Source: an uncultured Collinsella sp. (lineage in GTDB: Bacteria > Actinomycetota > Coriobacteriia > Coriobacteriales > Coriobacteriaceae). From it: 64,000 bases of DNA. The DNA is taken from positions 1 through 64,000 of the forward strand of contig CAUAEH010000003.1 in assembly GCA_958427975.1 (NCBI GenBank), given 5' to 3'. The notes under the pieces were generated by a model. The model did not search any database. It worked only from the letters and a program-made list of their open reading frames with translations, and was not told the DNA's origin. Shown piece after piece: positions 17,770 through 26,218 of the stretch (its first letter is position 1; the number at the start of each line of letters is the position of its first letter). A program made the translations under genes and the position numbers.

Positions 17770-20700
17770 ATGACTCAGGGAAAGCATTTCGCTGCCGGTG
17801 GCGATCACTTCGCCGCACTGCCAAACAAAAAGATTCACACTTCGAAGGGGATCGCGCGTCTGACCGTCACCGCGGCGACCATGGCCGCCATGACCGGATC
17901 GAGCCTCATCTCACCGTTCACGGCATTCGCCCAGACCGGTGACGGGGGCACACAGCACCCCGCCGTGATGTCGCCGATCGCCGCCCACGCCGGCGCGGCA
18001 GCCGGTACCGGCGCGAAATCCGCCGCACAGACCATCGCGGACCTGCAGAAGGCAGTCAACGAGGCGAAGGCGAAGGAGGACGCCGCCAAGGCAGCCTACG
18101 ATGAGGCCGCCGGTCCCTACAACGAGGCGGCTTCCGCCCGCGACCAGGCCAAGGCATCCTACGATTCTGCAGTCAACGCCGGTACGGCAGCCGACCGAGC
18201 GGCAATGGACGAGTACGCCCGTCAGGTCGCAGAGGGCAAGGACGCCGCCGATGCTGCCGGCAAGGACCTCGAGCAGGCGAAGGCGGGTCTCGCAGACGCC
18301 AAGGCGGATGCGTCCGAGAAGGACGAAGCGTACCAGTCCGCCCTCAAGGCGGCCCAAGATGCCAAGGACGCCCTCGATAAAGCCAAGGCCGATGCCGTAG
18401 GCGCCACCCCGGAGGCTATCCGTGCCGCCGAGCAGGCCGTGCGCGACGCCACGGATGCCGTGGACAGGGCACAGGCCGACCTCGCCAACGCCAACGCGAC
18501 GCTTGCCGATGCCCAGTCCAAGCTGGTTGCGGCCCAGTCTGCAAAGGATTCCGCAGATACCGTCCTCGCCGCAGCCCAGCAGAACAAGGACACGGCGGAT
18601 GCGAAGGCCGCAGCCGCCAGCGCCGCCTACGAGCAGGCGAAAGCCGACCTCGCCGCAGCGGAGGCCGGTGCCAGCGGTCCGGAGTACGATGCGGCAAAAC
18701 AGAAGGTCGCGGACGCAGAGGCAACCCTCGCCGCCGCACGAGCGGTGCAGTCCCAGTGCGAGTCCGAGCTTGAGCAGGTGCAGTCCGCCGCGGCAACGGC
18801 ACAGACCGAGCTAAATGATGCCCAGGCATCCCTCTCTGCGAAGCAGCAGGCTGCGGTCGATGCCGCGTCCGGCGTGAACGACGCCCAGTCCGCACTCGAT
18901 GCCGCGAACTCCGACCTCGATGCGGCCAAGCAGGCGAACGCCGATGCCATCGCCAAGCTGGATGCCGCGAAGCAGGCTGTCAAGGACGCCGAGTCCGCCA
19001 AGGCAGCCGCCGACGAAGAGCTTGCGAACGCCAAGACCGCAAAGGATACCGCTGACGCGGCCGTGAACGCCGCCCAGCAGAAGGTCGACGAGGCACAGGC
19101 AAAACTCGATTCCGCCGACGCGCAGCTCAAGCAGGGAGCCATCGGCTTCTTCCGTGCCATGGGAGCCGATTCAGCCATCGAGATCATCCAGAACTGCACA
19201 TACAAGGACTACACCGAGGTGGGGAACAGCCTCGACGCGACCAGTCTCGACAACATGCTCGCGGCAATCCCGTACATGAAGTCCATCAACGAGTACCGCA
19301 AGTCCGTCGGTCTCTCTGAGCTCCAGGTAACGTACAAGCTCATTGCGGCGGCGATTGTCAACGCGAACTATTCCGATGTCAAGTTTGGGCATTCCATGCA
19401 GTTTGATACGAGCGAAAACCTCGCATGGAACTATGGAACCGATCCGAAACCGCAGTGGGTGGACCAAGAAAAGGCTTTCTTCGATCAGGCAGTTCAGGAG
19501 CTCTATGGCGTCACCGGTCTAATCGGTAAGGATGCCGTAGACTTCTACAAGTCGCATAGTGGGATTGAATCCTATGTCAACCAGCATTTTAAGGTTGCCG
19601 GATATCCCGCAACTGTCGGTCACTACCTGCATGTCATCAGCCCTGAAATCGGCTATATGGGCATGGCGGTCTGCAGCAAGGGAACCATGAACGGCTGGAA
19701 GACCGACAGCTTCGATACCGCAAACCTGGGTTGGGCAGGCTCCGGTTGGAACATGAACCCCATGTCCGTCGACGAGTATGAGCAGAAGCTGACCTCCTAT
19801 ATCAACGGCCTCAAGAACGCCAAGAGCGCACTCGACGTAGCCAAGGCCGATCTCGCATCCAAGAAGCAGGCAGCCGCCGGCGCCGCCGCAACCGTTCAGC
19901 AGAAGCAGGTCGCGGTGGATTCCGCACAGGCAGGTGTCGATGCCGCGAAGCAGGGTGTTGCCGATGCCCAGCGTGCCGTCGATGCCGCAAAGGCTGATGT
20001 CGCCGCCAAGCAGCAGGGCGTCACGGATGCCCAGGCCGAGCTTGATGCGGCGAAATCGGACCTCGATGCCGCCAACGCGGCAGTCGATACGGCAAAGTCG
20101 ACCGTCCAGCAGAAGCAGGTCGCCTTGGATGCCGCCAATGCGATCGTAACGGGCGCACAGATCAAGCTGGACTCCGCCAAGGCGGACACCGAGGCCAAGC
20201 AGCAGGACGTCATGGATGCGAACGCCGATCTCGCGAAGTTCTTCCAGGACGTCGCCGACGCCAAGAAGGCGGTCGATACCGCAAAGAGCGTCCATGACTC
20301 GGCGGTAGCCGATCAGACCGAGAAAGCGACCGTCCTCGCCGCCGCCGAGCAAAAGGCGGACGCCACCGCACGCGCCCTCGCGGATGCCCAGCGTGCCGTC
20401 GATGCCGCAAAGACCGACACCGGCGTTGCCGCCGACAGGCTTACCGGCTCCCAGACCGATCTCGATGACGCACAGTCGAACCTCGACATCCTCACCGGTC
20501 TTGCCGCGAAGCTCGCAGAGGCACAGCAGCGCGAGCAGGATGCAGTAAAGGCCGTCAATGACACCAAGGCCGCGCTCGATGCCGCGAAGGCGGATGCCAT
20601 CGCCGCCGAGTCCCTGGTCTCTGCCGCCGAACAGGCAAAGGCGCAGGCAGACGCCAAGTTGTCGAAGCTGAACTCCATCGATACCGGCGCGGCGATCGCT

Positions 20701-21120
20701 TCCGGCCATGATGTGAACGCGGATGACGCCCTCAACGCGCTTTTCGCCGCAGCAGTCGAGGCACGTGCCAAGGTCGCGCCCGCCAAGGCCATCTTGGACG
20801 AGAAGCAGGCCGCGGTGGACGGGCTCCAGTCCGGCTATGATGCGGCACTCGCCGCCTACGAGCAGGCGAAGTCCGACCGCATCGCAGCGGAGCAGAAGCT
20901 TTCCGATGAGATCGCACGACAGGAGGCAGAGGAGGCCGCAAAGCAGCAGGCGGCATACACCCCGAAGCACCTCGCCGGCACGGATACCGCCCAGCCCGGC
21001 AGCCTCGCCCAGACAGGCGACCGCGCGGGACTCATCGGCGAGACGTTCGCCATCGGCGGTACCGTCCTCGTGGCGGCCGGCGTCTTCCTCGATCAAAAGA
21101 AGCGCCGCGAGCAGATGTAA
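17770..21120 (+). CDS. Wall-anchored coiled-coil protein with CAP domain
   Basis: 1116 residues. It has an extended signal peptide (hydrophobic part about 30-55, ending SPFTAFA), a long Ala-rich coiled coil (about 85-455), a CAP/SCP-like domain (about 480-670: AAIPYMKSINEYRKSVGL, KFGHSMQFDTSENLAWNYG, GHYLHVISPEIGYMGMAVC), a second coiled coil (about 690-1060), then a LAQTGD sorting motif, membrane helix and basic tail. LAXTG is the signal of class E sortases. This order (signal, coiled coil, CAP, coiled coil, anchor) is that of SEC10/PgrA-type surface-exclusion proteins of Gram-positive conjugative plasmids; that role here is inferred. AAAGGAATGG lies about 10 nt before the ATG. Separate host-binding adhesin function is the alternative. 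Confidence 0.85.
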   Translation: MTQGKHFAAGGDHFAALPNKKIHTSKGIARLTVTAATMAAMTGSSLISPFTAFAQTGDGGTQHPAVMSPIAAHAGAAAGTGAKSAAQTIADLQKAVNEAKAKEDAAKAAYDEAAGPYNEAASARDQAKASYDSAVNAGTAADRAAMDEYARQVAEGKDAADAAGKDLEQAKAGLADAKADASEKDEAYQSALKAAQDAKDALDKAKADAVGATPEAIRAAEQAVRDATDAVDRAQADLANANATLADAQSKLVAAQSAKDSADTVLAAAQQNKDTADAKAAAASAAYEQAKADLAAAEAGASGPEYDAAKQKVADAEATLAAARAVQSQCESELEQVQSAAATAQTELNDAQASLSAKQQAAVDAASGVNDAQSALDAANSDLDAAKQANADAIAKLDAAKQAVKDAESAKAAADEELANAKTAKDTADAAVNAAQQKVDEAQAKLDSADAQLKQGAIGFFRAMGADSAIEIIQNCTYKDYTEVGNSLDATSLDNMLAAIPYMKSINEYRKSVGLSELQVTYKLIAAAIVNANYSDVKFGHSMQFDTSENLAWNYGTDPKPQWVDQEKAFFDQAVQELYGVTGLIGKDAVDFYKSHSGIESYVNQHFKVAGYPATVGHYLHVISPEIGYMGMAVCSKGTMNGWKTDSFDTANLGWAGSGWNMNPMSVDEYEQKLTSYINGLKNAKSALDVAKADLASKKQAAAGAAATVQQKQVAVDSAQAGVDAAKQGVADAQRAVDAAKADVAAKQQGVTDAQAELDAAKSDLDAANAAVDTAKSTVQQKQVALDAANAIVTGAQIKLDSAKADTEAKQQDVMDANADLAKFFQDVADAKKAVDTAKSVHDSAVADQTEKATVLAAAEQKADATARALADAQRAVDAAKTDTGVAADRLTGSQTDLDDAQSNLDILTGLAAKLAEAQQREQDAVKAVNDTKAALDAAKADAIAAESLVSAAEQAKAQADAKLSKLNSIDTGAAIASGHDVNADDALNALFAAAVEARAKVAPAKAILDEKQAAVDGLQSGYDAALAAYEQAKSDRIAAEQKLSDEIARQEAEEAAKQQAAYTPKHLAGTDTAQPGSLAQTGDRAGLIGETFAIGGTVLVAAGVFLDQKKRREQM

Positions 21121-21127
21121 AAGCGAG

Positions 21128-21166
21128 CCGGGCGTTGGATATCGGCTATGTCCAACGCCCGGTTTC
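21128..21166 (+). terminator. Terminator of the CAP-protein gene
   Basis: CCGGGCGTTGGA (21128-21139) pairs with TCCAACGCCCGG (21151-21162), followed by TTTC. The hairpin ends just before the next gene's leader. Confidence 0.75.
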
Positions 21167-21184
21167 ATGGACAGGGAGATCGGC

Positions 21185-21820
21185 GTGAGAACAAAGGCTA
21201 TTATCGTTGCGCTTCTGGTGTGCCTTTCGGCACCTCAACTTGGATGTGCCAGCGTTGCAAAGCAAGGAAGCGGCTCTACGGAAAAGGCCGCCACAGCGGT
21301 AAAGAATAAAGACAAAAAGAAGCCGAGCGAAGAAAAGGCGGCGCAAACCTCTGGAACCAAGACCGAGGAGAAGAAAGAATCCGACGACAAGGACCAGAAG
21401 TCCGATGACTCCAAGAAAGAGGATAACAAGTCTTCCGACTCGTCGAAGTCTGACAGCAAGGGAAACTCCTCCGACTCGAAGCAGAATTCCGGCAGTAACA
21501 ATTCCTCTTCCAACAGCGGTAGCCAGAAGAAATGGGTTGCCGAGCAGGGCCACTGGGAAACCGACTACAGCCAGGTCTGGGTACCGAACGTGGTATACAC
21601 GCGTCATCCTCGTTTCTGGGTCAATCATGGTGGTACTATGGTAGGGCCTTTCGATTCATCCGATGCCGCCTACGCTTGGATTATTAACGATGGCGAAAAC
21701 GGCGGTATCGGTGGATCCGTTGTAGATGATTCGTATACCACCTCTGAAGACCAGGGACATTATGAACAGAAGGCTACGGGGCAGCATTGGGTTGTCGACG
21801 TCGCCGGCCACTGGGAGTAA
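21185..21820 (+). CDS. Secreted lipoprotein-like protein, low-complexity linker
   Basis: 211 residues from a GTG at 21185 with GGGAG 8 nt upstream (an ATG at 21167 lies inside the terminator). The signal peptide ends APQLGCAS; the cysteine suggests lipidation, although the lipobox is imperfect (Gln at -3). Residues about 30-115 are a Lys/Ser/Asp/Glu-rich disordered linker. The C-terminal 90 residues are aromatic and contain three related GHWE/GHYE-type segments (EQGHWETDYSQVWVPN, DQGHYEQKAT, DVAGHWE), a pattern I know from secreted Gram-positive proteins without known function. It probably belongs with the preceding surface protein. Confidence 0.7.
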   Translation: MRTKAIIVALLVCLSAPQLGCASVAKQGSGSTEKAATAVKNKDKKKPSEEKAAQTSGTKTEEKKESDDKDQKSDDSKKEDNKSSDSSKSDSKGNSSDSKQNSGSNNSSSNSGSQKKWVAEQGHWETDYSQVWVPNVVYTRHPRFWVNHGGTMVGPFDSSDAAYAWIINDGENGGIGGSVVDDSYTTSEDQGHYEQKATGQHWVVDVAGHWE

Positions 21821-21870
21821 TGTGCATCGTTCCTCTCCTCTTACATTCGGTAAATAAATATTTATTTGCG

Positions 21871-21897
21871 GGCGGCCGGTTTCGGCCGCCTTTTTTA
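21871..21897 (+). terminator. Terminator of the lipoprotein-like gene
   Basis: GGCGGCCG (21871-21878) pairs with CGGCCGCC (21883-21890), then TTTTTT. Confidence 0.88.
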
Positions 21898-22436
21898 GAC
21901 GCCCAGTCTGGGAGCAAACGATAGGAAAGCAATCAAACGAGAGGACGTTCCAAAAGAATCCGGCGGTGCAGGATGCTTCGGGCAAAACCGTTCGCAAATC
22001 GGTAAGGTCTTTCATCAACTTGCTCCAGCCCTCGCCCGGAGTCCGCTGCGCGGTAATGCAAAAACTCGGCATCCCTCGCATTCGCATTACCGCTCCGCTC
22101 TCGCTACAGCGAATTTCTAACACTCAGCATCCTTCGCGTTAAAAATTTGCTTCCGCTCACGGTCTCCGCTGACACTACGACACCGCGAAGCCTTTCGCTC
22201 GAAACGAGGCCTCTCATTTCGTGTCTACGCTACGCTCCGCCCAATCGCCGTTCCGGTGATTGCAAGATTGGTGTTGGGCTAGATAAATGGGGCCATACTC
22301 GCCCCCTTTATCTGCCAACACATCTTGTTTATCACCTCTCACGGCGATAAAGTTAGAAATGAAGTTCGCCTTCATTTCTAAGGGAAGCGACGGCGTCACT
22401 TCAAAAAAACGGCGCGACGTCAGTCGCTCCTAAAAA

Positions 22437-22495
22437 GGAAAGCAATCTCATATCGGTTTTGAATCGGTGGCCTCACCGATTCGCTCTGCTTTCCT
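22437..22495. promoter_or_regulatory. Nested palindrome before mobC
   Basis: GAATCGGTG (22461-22469) and CACCGATTC (22474-22482) are perfect inverted repeats, enclosed by GGAAAGCA (22437-22444) and TGCTTTCC (22488-22495). It ends 10 bp before the mobC start: a likely MobC binding site for autoregulation or relaxosome assembly. Confidence 0.55.
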
Positions 22496-22504
22496 GGGGG
22501 GCAT

Positions 22505-23089
22505 ATGAGTTGCAAGCGTCCACACACCGTTAAGGCGACACTCACTTCTGAAGAATATGAAACGTTTTCCGCTTTGGCGGAAAAGGCAGGCATGACGAAA
22601 GCCGAACTCATTCGTTATAACTTGATCCATCGGAGTGAATCACTCGATAATCTAGTTTCCAAAAATGATGACGGTGGCCGCAGCAAAAAGCTGCAACCCG
22701 TTTCAGGTGATTCGGACGAAAAGCGCTCGAAGGTCATTTACGTTAAGGTCACCGATGGCGAGCACGAGGCGATCCGCAAACGGGCGGATATACTCGGTGC
22801 GACCGTCAGTGCGTATGCCCGCCGCGTGATGCTTGCCGGTAAAATCGAGAAGATCGATTTCGATAAAAGCCAAGTCGCGAAAATCTATCACGAGCTGTAT
22901 CGCGAGGGAACGAACCTCAATCAGCTGATGTATTTTGTGAACGCCCAAGGGCTTCCCGCGTACAACGAGAAAGCTGTTTTCCGCACGCTTGAAAAGGTTT
23001 ACCAGAGCGCCCGCAAAGTCACTCTCTTCATAAGAGAGCTCGAGCGGCGCTATTTCACCGACGGCGGTGATCTCAATGACCGTTATTAA
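22505..23089 (+). CDS. MobC-family relaxosome protein
   Basis: 194 residues. The N-terminal half contains two ribbon-helix-helix-like segments (TVKATLTSEEYETFSALAEKAGMTKAELIRY; VIYVKVTDGEHEAIRKRADILGATVSAYARR). The C-terminal half has the MobC hallmark GTNLNQLMYFVNAQGLP. MobC proteins bind oriT and help the relaxase open the strands. The gene overlaps the relaxase start by 14 nt, so they are translationally coupled. The ribosome site is a plain GGGGGG. Confidence 0.88.
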   Translation: MSCKRPHTVKATLTSEEYETFSALAEKAGMTKAELIRYNLIHRSESLDNLVSKNDDGGRSKKLQPVSGDSDEKRSKVIYVKVTDGEHEAIRKRADILGATVSAYARRVMLAGKIEKIDFDKSQVAKIYHELYREGTNLNQLMYFVNAQGLPAYNEKAVFRTLEKVYQSARKVTLFIRELERRYFTDGGDLNDRY

Positions 23090-24275
23090 GCAGAAAGGTA
23101 TTTCATCCGAACGCTACGCGAAGAACGTGCGCAAGTACATCAACGGAAAGCGCGCTTTGGCCCGCGGCGGCTGGAACCTCGCGAACGGAAAGTACTGGTT
23201 TTCCGAGATGACTATGACGCGGAAGATGTTTCATCACGACAGGTCCGCGCGTGCCGGCGCGAAGAACATAACGATGCTTCATCAGATTCTCGCGTTTCTG
23301 CCCGAGGAGTGCAGCTGCAACGGAGGCAAGATGACCCCAGATGCGTGTATGGCCTACGCGGAGCAATGGCTTGCGAAGCACTATCCGCATCAACAAGTGA
23401 TTGTCGCGTTGCATGAGGAAAGTGATAAGGCGGGAAAACGCTACGCAGTGCACATGGCGATTAACCGTACCGATTTGTTAACCGGCAAACGTTGCGAGAC
23501 GGGTGGGCGACGCGGAAAGTACGAACGCGCTGCGTGGGTCCGTGAAATGGACGAGGCTTGGAATCTTACTCAACTTGAAAAGGGAAAGAAAAATTCGAAG
23601 ATTCGTGATCGCCAGCCGCGCGACACAGAAAAGGAGATTATCGGTCGCGGTGAGTACAGTTATAAAAACAATCTGCGCGAGCTGATCCATCTTGCAATCA
23701 ATGAAGGTCACCCAAAGAATATGGAGCAGTTCAAAAAACTACTTGCCTCATGGGGCGTAGACATTTTCATCAAGAACAATCGAGTCTATGCGACAGATCT
23801 CGATATCAAGGAGGCCGGCAATCCGAAGTGCACTTTCAATCTGACTCGACTCGACGGACGTTTCGCGGTCAAACAACTTGAAGCGGCGTTCGAAAAGAAC
23901 ATGTTGGAAGCCGAGCGAGCGTTGCCGTATGAGAAGCGCTGTGAGATTTACATTCAACGTCTTAAGAAGGCGTACTCGGCGTGGGTCGAACAAGCGAAAG
24001 CGAGCAAGGGCGTCGCCTACAATTCATTCCCCAAATTCATCGCACCGAAGTGCGATGAGGACCTGCTCGAAGATCCGGCGGTTCGCGATGAGCTTCTTGC
24101 GCGTCGCGGTTACGCAAGGGAGATTCGCAACCGCTATGCCGGCGCCGTTCCCGATGCCGGCGATGATCGCGTTCGCGCCGCAGGTCGAGCCCATGGTGGC
24201 AACGTTGACATCTCGCCGCAGGTCGATCGCGCGGTCGACCGAGGCGATTACGCTCGCGGAGACACGCCTCGCTAG
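23076..24275 (+). CDS. MobA/relaxase-type mobilization nuclease
   Basis: 399 residues from the ATG at 23076, inside the end of mobC. Relaxases of this class cut one strand at oriT and stay bound to the 5' end through a tyrosine. The N-terminal part has candidate Tyr residues (ERYAKNVRKYINGK), and the histidine motif VHMAINRTDLLTGKRC fits the metal-binding H-x-x-x-N block of the MOBP group. The C-terminal 100 residues are charged and may bind accessory factors. Length is near the low end for the family; no helicase or primase domain is attached. Base composition is lower in GC than the flanking chromosome. Confidence 0.85.
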   Translation: MTVIKQKGISSERYAKNVRKYINGKRALARGGWNLANGKYWFSEMTMTRKMFHHDRSARAGAKNITMLHQILAFLPEECSCNGGKMTPDACMAYAEQWLAKHYPHQQVIVALHEESDKAGKRYAVHMAINRTDLLTGKRCETGGRRGKYERAAWVREMDEAWNLTQLEKGKKNSKIRDRQPRDTEKEIIGRGEYSYKNNLRELIHLAINEGHPKNMEQFKKLLASWGVDIFIKNNRVYATDLDIKEAGNPKCTFNLTRLDGRFAVKQLEAAFEKNMLEAERALPYEKRCEIYIQRLKKAYSAWVEQAKASKGVAYNSFPKFIAPKCDEDLLEDPAVRDELLARRGYAREIRNRYAGAVPDAGDDRVRAAGRAHGGNVDISPQVDRAVDRGDYARGDTPR

Positions 24276-24372
24276 TTTTGGAAAGCCTATCGTCGGTGCC
24301 CTAGCGCACTGCCATCCAGTGCCGATTCTGCCATACTCGCAATTCGGCGAGGATGAGGAGTATGAATTGATC

Positions 24373-24409
24373 GGGGCTTATAGGACAAAATGTGTGTCCT
24401 ATAAGCCCC
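24373..24409. repeat. Perfect 14-bp hairpin behind the relaxase gene
   Basis: GGGGCTTATAGGAC (24373-24386) and GTCCTATAAGCCCC (24396-24409) around a 9-nt loop, no T-tract. It may protect the mob mRNA or stop transcription with Rho. Confidence 0.7.
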
Positions 24410-24499
24410 AAGGATGACGATTCCAATACGGACGACACCAAAACCGGCATCGACGGCTCCATGGACGATTCGGATTCCAAATAGGCCCTGTTAGTTGAG

Positions 24500-24946
24500 C
24501 TACTTCTTTGCCGGTGTCGTATACGAAACCGCTATACCCGCGGCAATTGCCATGAGGCAGCTTGCGACGAGTCCGTACTCATACTTCAAAACGTTTGTTG
24601 CGGTCAGGGCGATAATCAACACAGTCGCAATTTGCAGAATTATCATTATTACGAAGAGATTGACTCCTTGTTTGGCCGAAGTCGCTGAGTGAGTTTGGCT
24701 TTGTTGATTCAGGTTGTAGCTGACAACAAAAGCGATCAGCTCGCTTGATACGGGGGCGACTACATAGAAAAAGAGTGCGTCAATGAAGCCTATAGTGTTG
24801 TAAGTGTTGTAAGTTGTTTCGCCGGAAAAAACAGCGTATAAAGCATATCCAAATCTTGGCTGATTCACGTATGAGTAGGAGAAGACCAAGAGCGTCAATA
24901 TTGCTACTACCAGAAGTGCATTCAGGACAAATCGTTTGCTTTTCAT
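24500..24946 (-). CDS. Small polytopic membrane protein, unknown
   Basis: 148 residues from the ATG at 24946, with GGAAGGAG 7 nt upstream. Four hydrophobic helices are visible (about 7-28, 48-70, 88-115 and 118-143), the last ending in a short SYTTPAKK tail. No family recognised. It is the only mid-element gene on the minus strand between the mob genes and the toxin candidate, and AT-rich. It could be an immunity, entry-exclusion or envelope protein; nothing in the sequence decides. Confidence 0.7.
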   Translation of the reverse strand: MKSKRFVLNALLVVAILTLLVFSYSYVNQPRFGYALYAVFSGETTYNTYNTIGFIDALFFYVVAPVSSELIAFVVSYNLNQQSQTHSATSAKQGVNLFVIMIILQIATVLIIALTATNVLKYEYGLVASCLMAIAAGIAVSYTTPAKK

Positions 24947-25040
24947 CGATCGCTCCTTCCGGGTGACTCTTATTTGTAATTCTACAGCAGCCATTTGTTT
25001 TTCAAAGAATTTGACTGTCCTAAATAACATGCACTTTCGC

Positions 25041-25074
25041 TGGAGGGTCGCTGTTTGGCGGCCCTCTTTTTTGC
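25041..25074 (+). terminator. Intrinsic terminator before the toxin candidate
   Basis: GAGGGTCGC pairs with GCGGCCCTC (one G-U), followed by TTTTTT. It insulates the following small gene from upstream transcription. Confidence 0.75.
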
Positions 25075-25121
25075 GCAGGCGCGGTGGGATGGTAATATCG
25101 GGCGGGAGTCAGCCGCTCTGA

Positions 25122-25127
25122 TAGAAT
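25122..25127 (+). promoter_or_regulatory. Extended -10 of the 41-aa peptide gene
   Basis: TGATAGAAT contains an extended -10 (TG-N-TAGAAT), 63 bp before the start codon. The related locus at 31.25 kb has TAGAAT at the matching distance. Confidence 0.45.
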
Positions 25128-25163
25128 CATCCTTGCTGTCGGCAGCCCTCGTGCCGGGCAGAG

Positions 25164-25182
25164 CCCTCCATTTGATGGGAGG
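25164..25182 (+). promoter_or_regulatory. Hairpin sequestering the ribosome site
   Basis: CCCTCC (25164-25169) pairs perfectly with GGGAGG (25177-25182), which is the Shine-Dalgarno sequence of the 41-aa peptide gene. Masked ribosome sites are typical of type I toxin mRNAs. Confidence 0.6.
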
Positions 25183-25190
25183 TGATGCCC

Positions 25191-25316
25191 ATGACCGATT
25201 TCACCGAGCTCGTGAAGCTCCTGACCGCTATGGTCTCGCTCCTCACGGCCCTTGTCGGCCTTTCCAAGGCACTCAAGCAGGGCTCGAAGCCCAAAAAGAA
25301 AGGCCACCGTCGCTAA
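25191..25316 (+). CDS. 41-aa hydrophobic peptide, type I toxin candidate
   Basis: MTDFTELV, then one hydrophobic helix (about residues 8-27, LLTAMVSLLTALVGL), then a strongly basic tail (KQGSKPKKKGHRR). GGGAGG lies 8 nt upstream. The plan matches holin-like toxins of type I toxin-antitoxin systems, which insert in the inner membrane and depolarise it when overproduced. A promoter on the opposite strand starts beyond the stop codon and an intrinsic terminator on that strand ends within its last codons, so an antisense RNA would pair with the mRNA 3' part. Function is inferred from this layout and from the second locus at 31.3 kb. Confidence 0.65.
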   Translation: MTDFTELVKLLTAMVSLLTALVGLSKALKQGSKPKKKGHRR

Positions 25317-25379
25317 GACGATGACCCAACTTCATTAAGCAACGGCTCTGCCCAGCTCTCTACAACTTGGGCTGCCGTC
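25293..25379 (-). ncRNA. Predicted antisense antitoxin RNA, locus 1
   Basis: About 87 nt. Start set 7 nt beyond the minus-strand -10 box (25386-25391). It begins with a hairpin (ACGGC..GCCCAG / TTGGGC..GCCGT, 25342-25378) and ends at a terminator: GGTCATCGTC pairs with GACGGTGGCC (25302-25326, two G-U pairs), followed by TTTCTTTTT. It covers the last eight codons and 3' UTR of the 41-aa gene. Confidence 0.55.
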
Positions 25380-25385
25380 GGCACC

Positions 25386-25433
25386 ATTTTACCCTCCTGA
25401 CGAGGAATTCGTCCATATTTCAAAAATCAAATC
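25386..25433 (-). promoter_or_regulatory. Antisense promoter, locus 1
   Basis: On the minus strand TGGACG (25415-25410), 18-bp spacer, TAAAAT (25391-25386). The block upstream of the -35 box (25410-25433) is nearly the same as at 31586-31609: 20 of 24 positions, ending GATTTGATTT on the minus strand. Confidence 0.6.
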
Positions 25434-25579
25434 CTGTTCGCGCGTGAGCGTAAACTTTTAGTTGGGCAAATCCGGCAGATTGGAGCTTGAAACATGAGGG
25501 ATATGCACCTCATGTCGCTCATAAAACGTCTCCTGACCTCGAAGGAGAACGTTTTTTAGCGATAAAAGGAGACATAAAT

Positions 25580-26218
25580 ATGATCTGGTTTACCAGCGAT
25601 ACCCACTTCGGGCATGAGAACGTGCTGAAGTTCACCGACCGCCCGTGGGAGACGATTTGGCAGATGAACGACGCCATCGTCGACAACATCAACGGCAGGG
25701 TTGCCGTGGACGACGAGCTCTACATCCTGGGGGATTTCTCATTCAAGATGACCGCCCAGGACGCCTACGGGCTGCGCAAGCGGATCGCCTGCAGGCGCAT
25801 CCACCTAGTCCCGGGAAACCACGACAAGGACTGGACCCAGCCGGCGGTCGCGGGCGCCTTCACCGTGGAGCCGCCGATCTGCGTGCTCAAGATCGACGGG
25901 CAGAAGATCGTCCTGAGCCATTACCCCATGGCCGACTGGCAGGGCATGAACCATGGATCGTGGCACCTCCACGGGCACATCCACAGCAGCGGCGGCGCGT
26001 ACAACGAGTTCAACCGCAAGCAGGGCCTTCTGCGCTACGACGTCGGTTGCGATGCCAACGGGCACTCCCCGGTGAGCCTCGACGAGCTGAGGGAATGGTT
26101 CGCCGGAGTCGACGAGCCGTGCGGCCGGGTGAAATGGCCCTGGTGGGTCAACGAGACCGGCGACAGGCAGGTCGAGCGCGAGCTGGCGGCTTACAAGCGG
26201 AAAGAGGCGATCCGATGA
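25580..26218 (+). CDS. Metallophosphoesterase 1
   Basis: 212 residues from the ATG at 25580, AAAGGAG 9 nt upstream; an in-frame extension to 25487 is ignored because it lacks a site. Calcineurin-like di-metal phosphoesterase: SDTHFGH (4-10), GDFSF, PGNHDKD, LSHYPM and HGHIHSS give the full set of metal ligands. The phage- and plasmid-borne branch of this family has few characterised substrates (phosphodiesters of nucleotides or RNA ends). Its stop overlaps the next start by 4 nt (ATGA). It differs from its two neighbours in its WFTSDTHFGHENV start. Confidence 0.88.
   Translation: MIWFTSDTHFGHENVLKFTDRPWETIWQMNDAIVDNINGRVAVDDELYILGDFSFKMTAQDAYGLRKRIACRRIHLVPGNHDKDWTQPAVAGAFTVEPPICVLKIDGQKIVLSHYPMADWQGMNHGSWHLHGHIHSSGGAYNEFNRKQGLLRYDVGCDANGHSPVSLDELREWFAGVDEPCGRVKWPWWVNETGDRQVERELAAYKRKEAIR

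Larger units (their letters stand above)
21821..22504. other. Candidate oriT region upstream of mobC
   Basis: About 600 bp with no supported gene and many inverted repeats: CGGTAATGC/GCATTACCG (22051-22092); an extended imperfect hairpin GTGTTGG..AGATAAA/TTTATCT..CCAACAC (22271-22321); TAGAAATGAAG/CTTCATTTCTA (22354-22380); and a nested palindrome (22437-22495). In mobilizable elements oriT usually lies directly upstream of mobC and relaxase genes. The nick site cannot be fixed from sequence alone. Confidence 0.5.

Noticed and set aside
21962..21975. ATCCTGC on the minus strand as an IncP-like nick site
   Set aside because: The hexamer alone is too short and no matching inverted repeat lies at the right distance, so I do not call the nic position.
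24371..24484. Acidic Asp/Ser-rich frame ending DDSDSK before the minus-strand membrane gene
   Set aside because: No start codon or ribosome site; it may be the worn 3' end of a lost gene, but the evidence is too thin for a pseudogene call.
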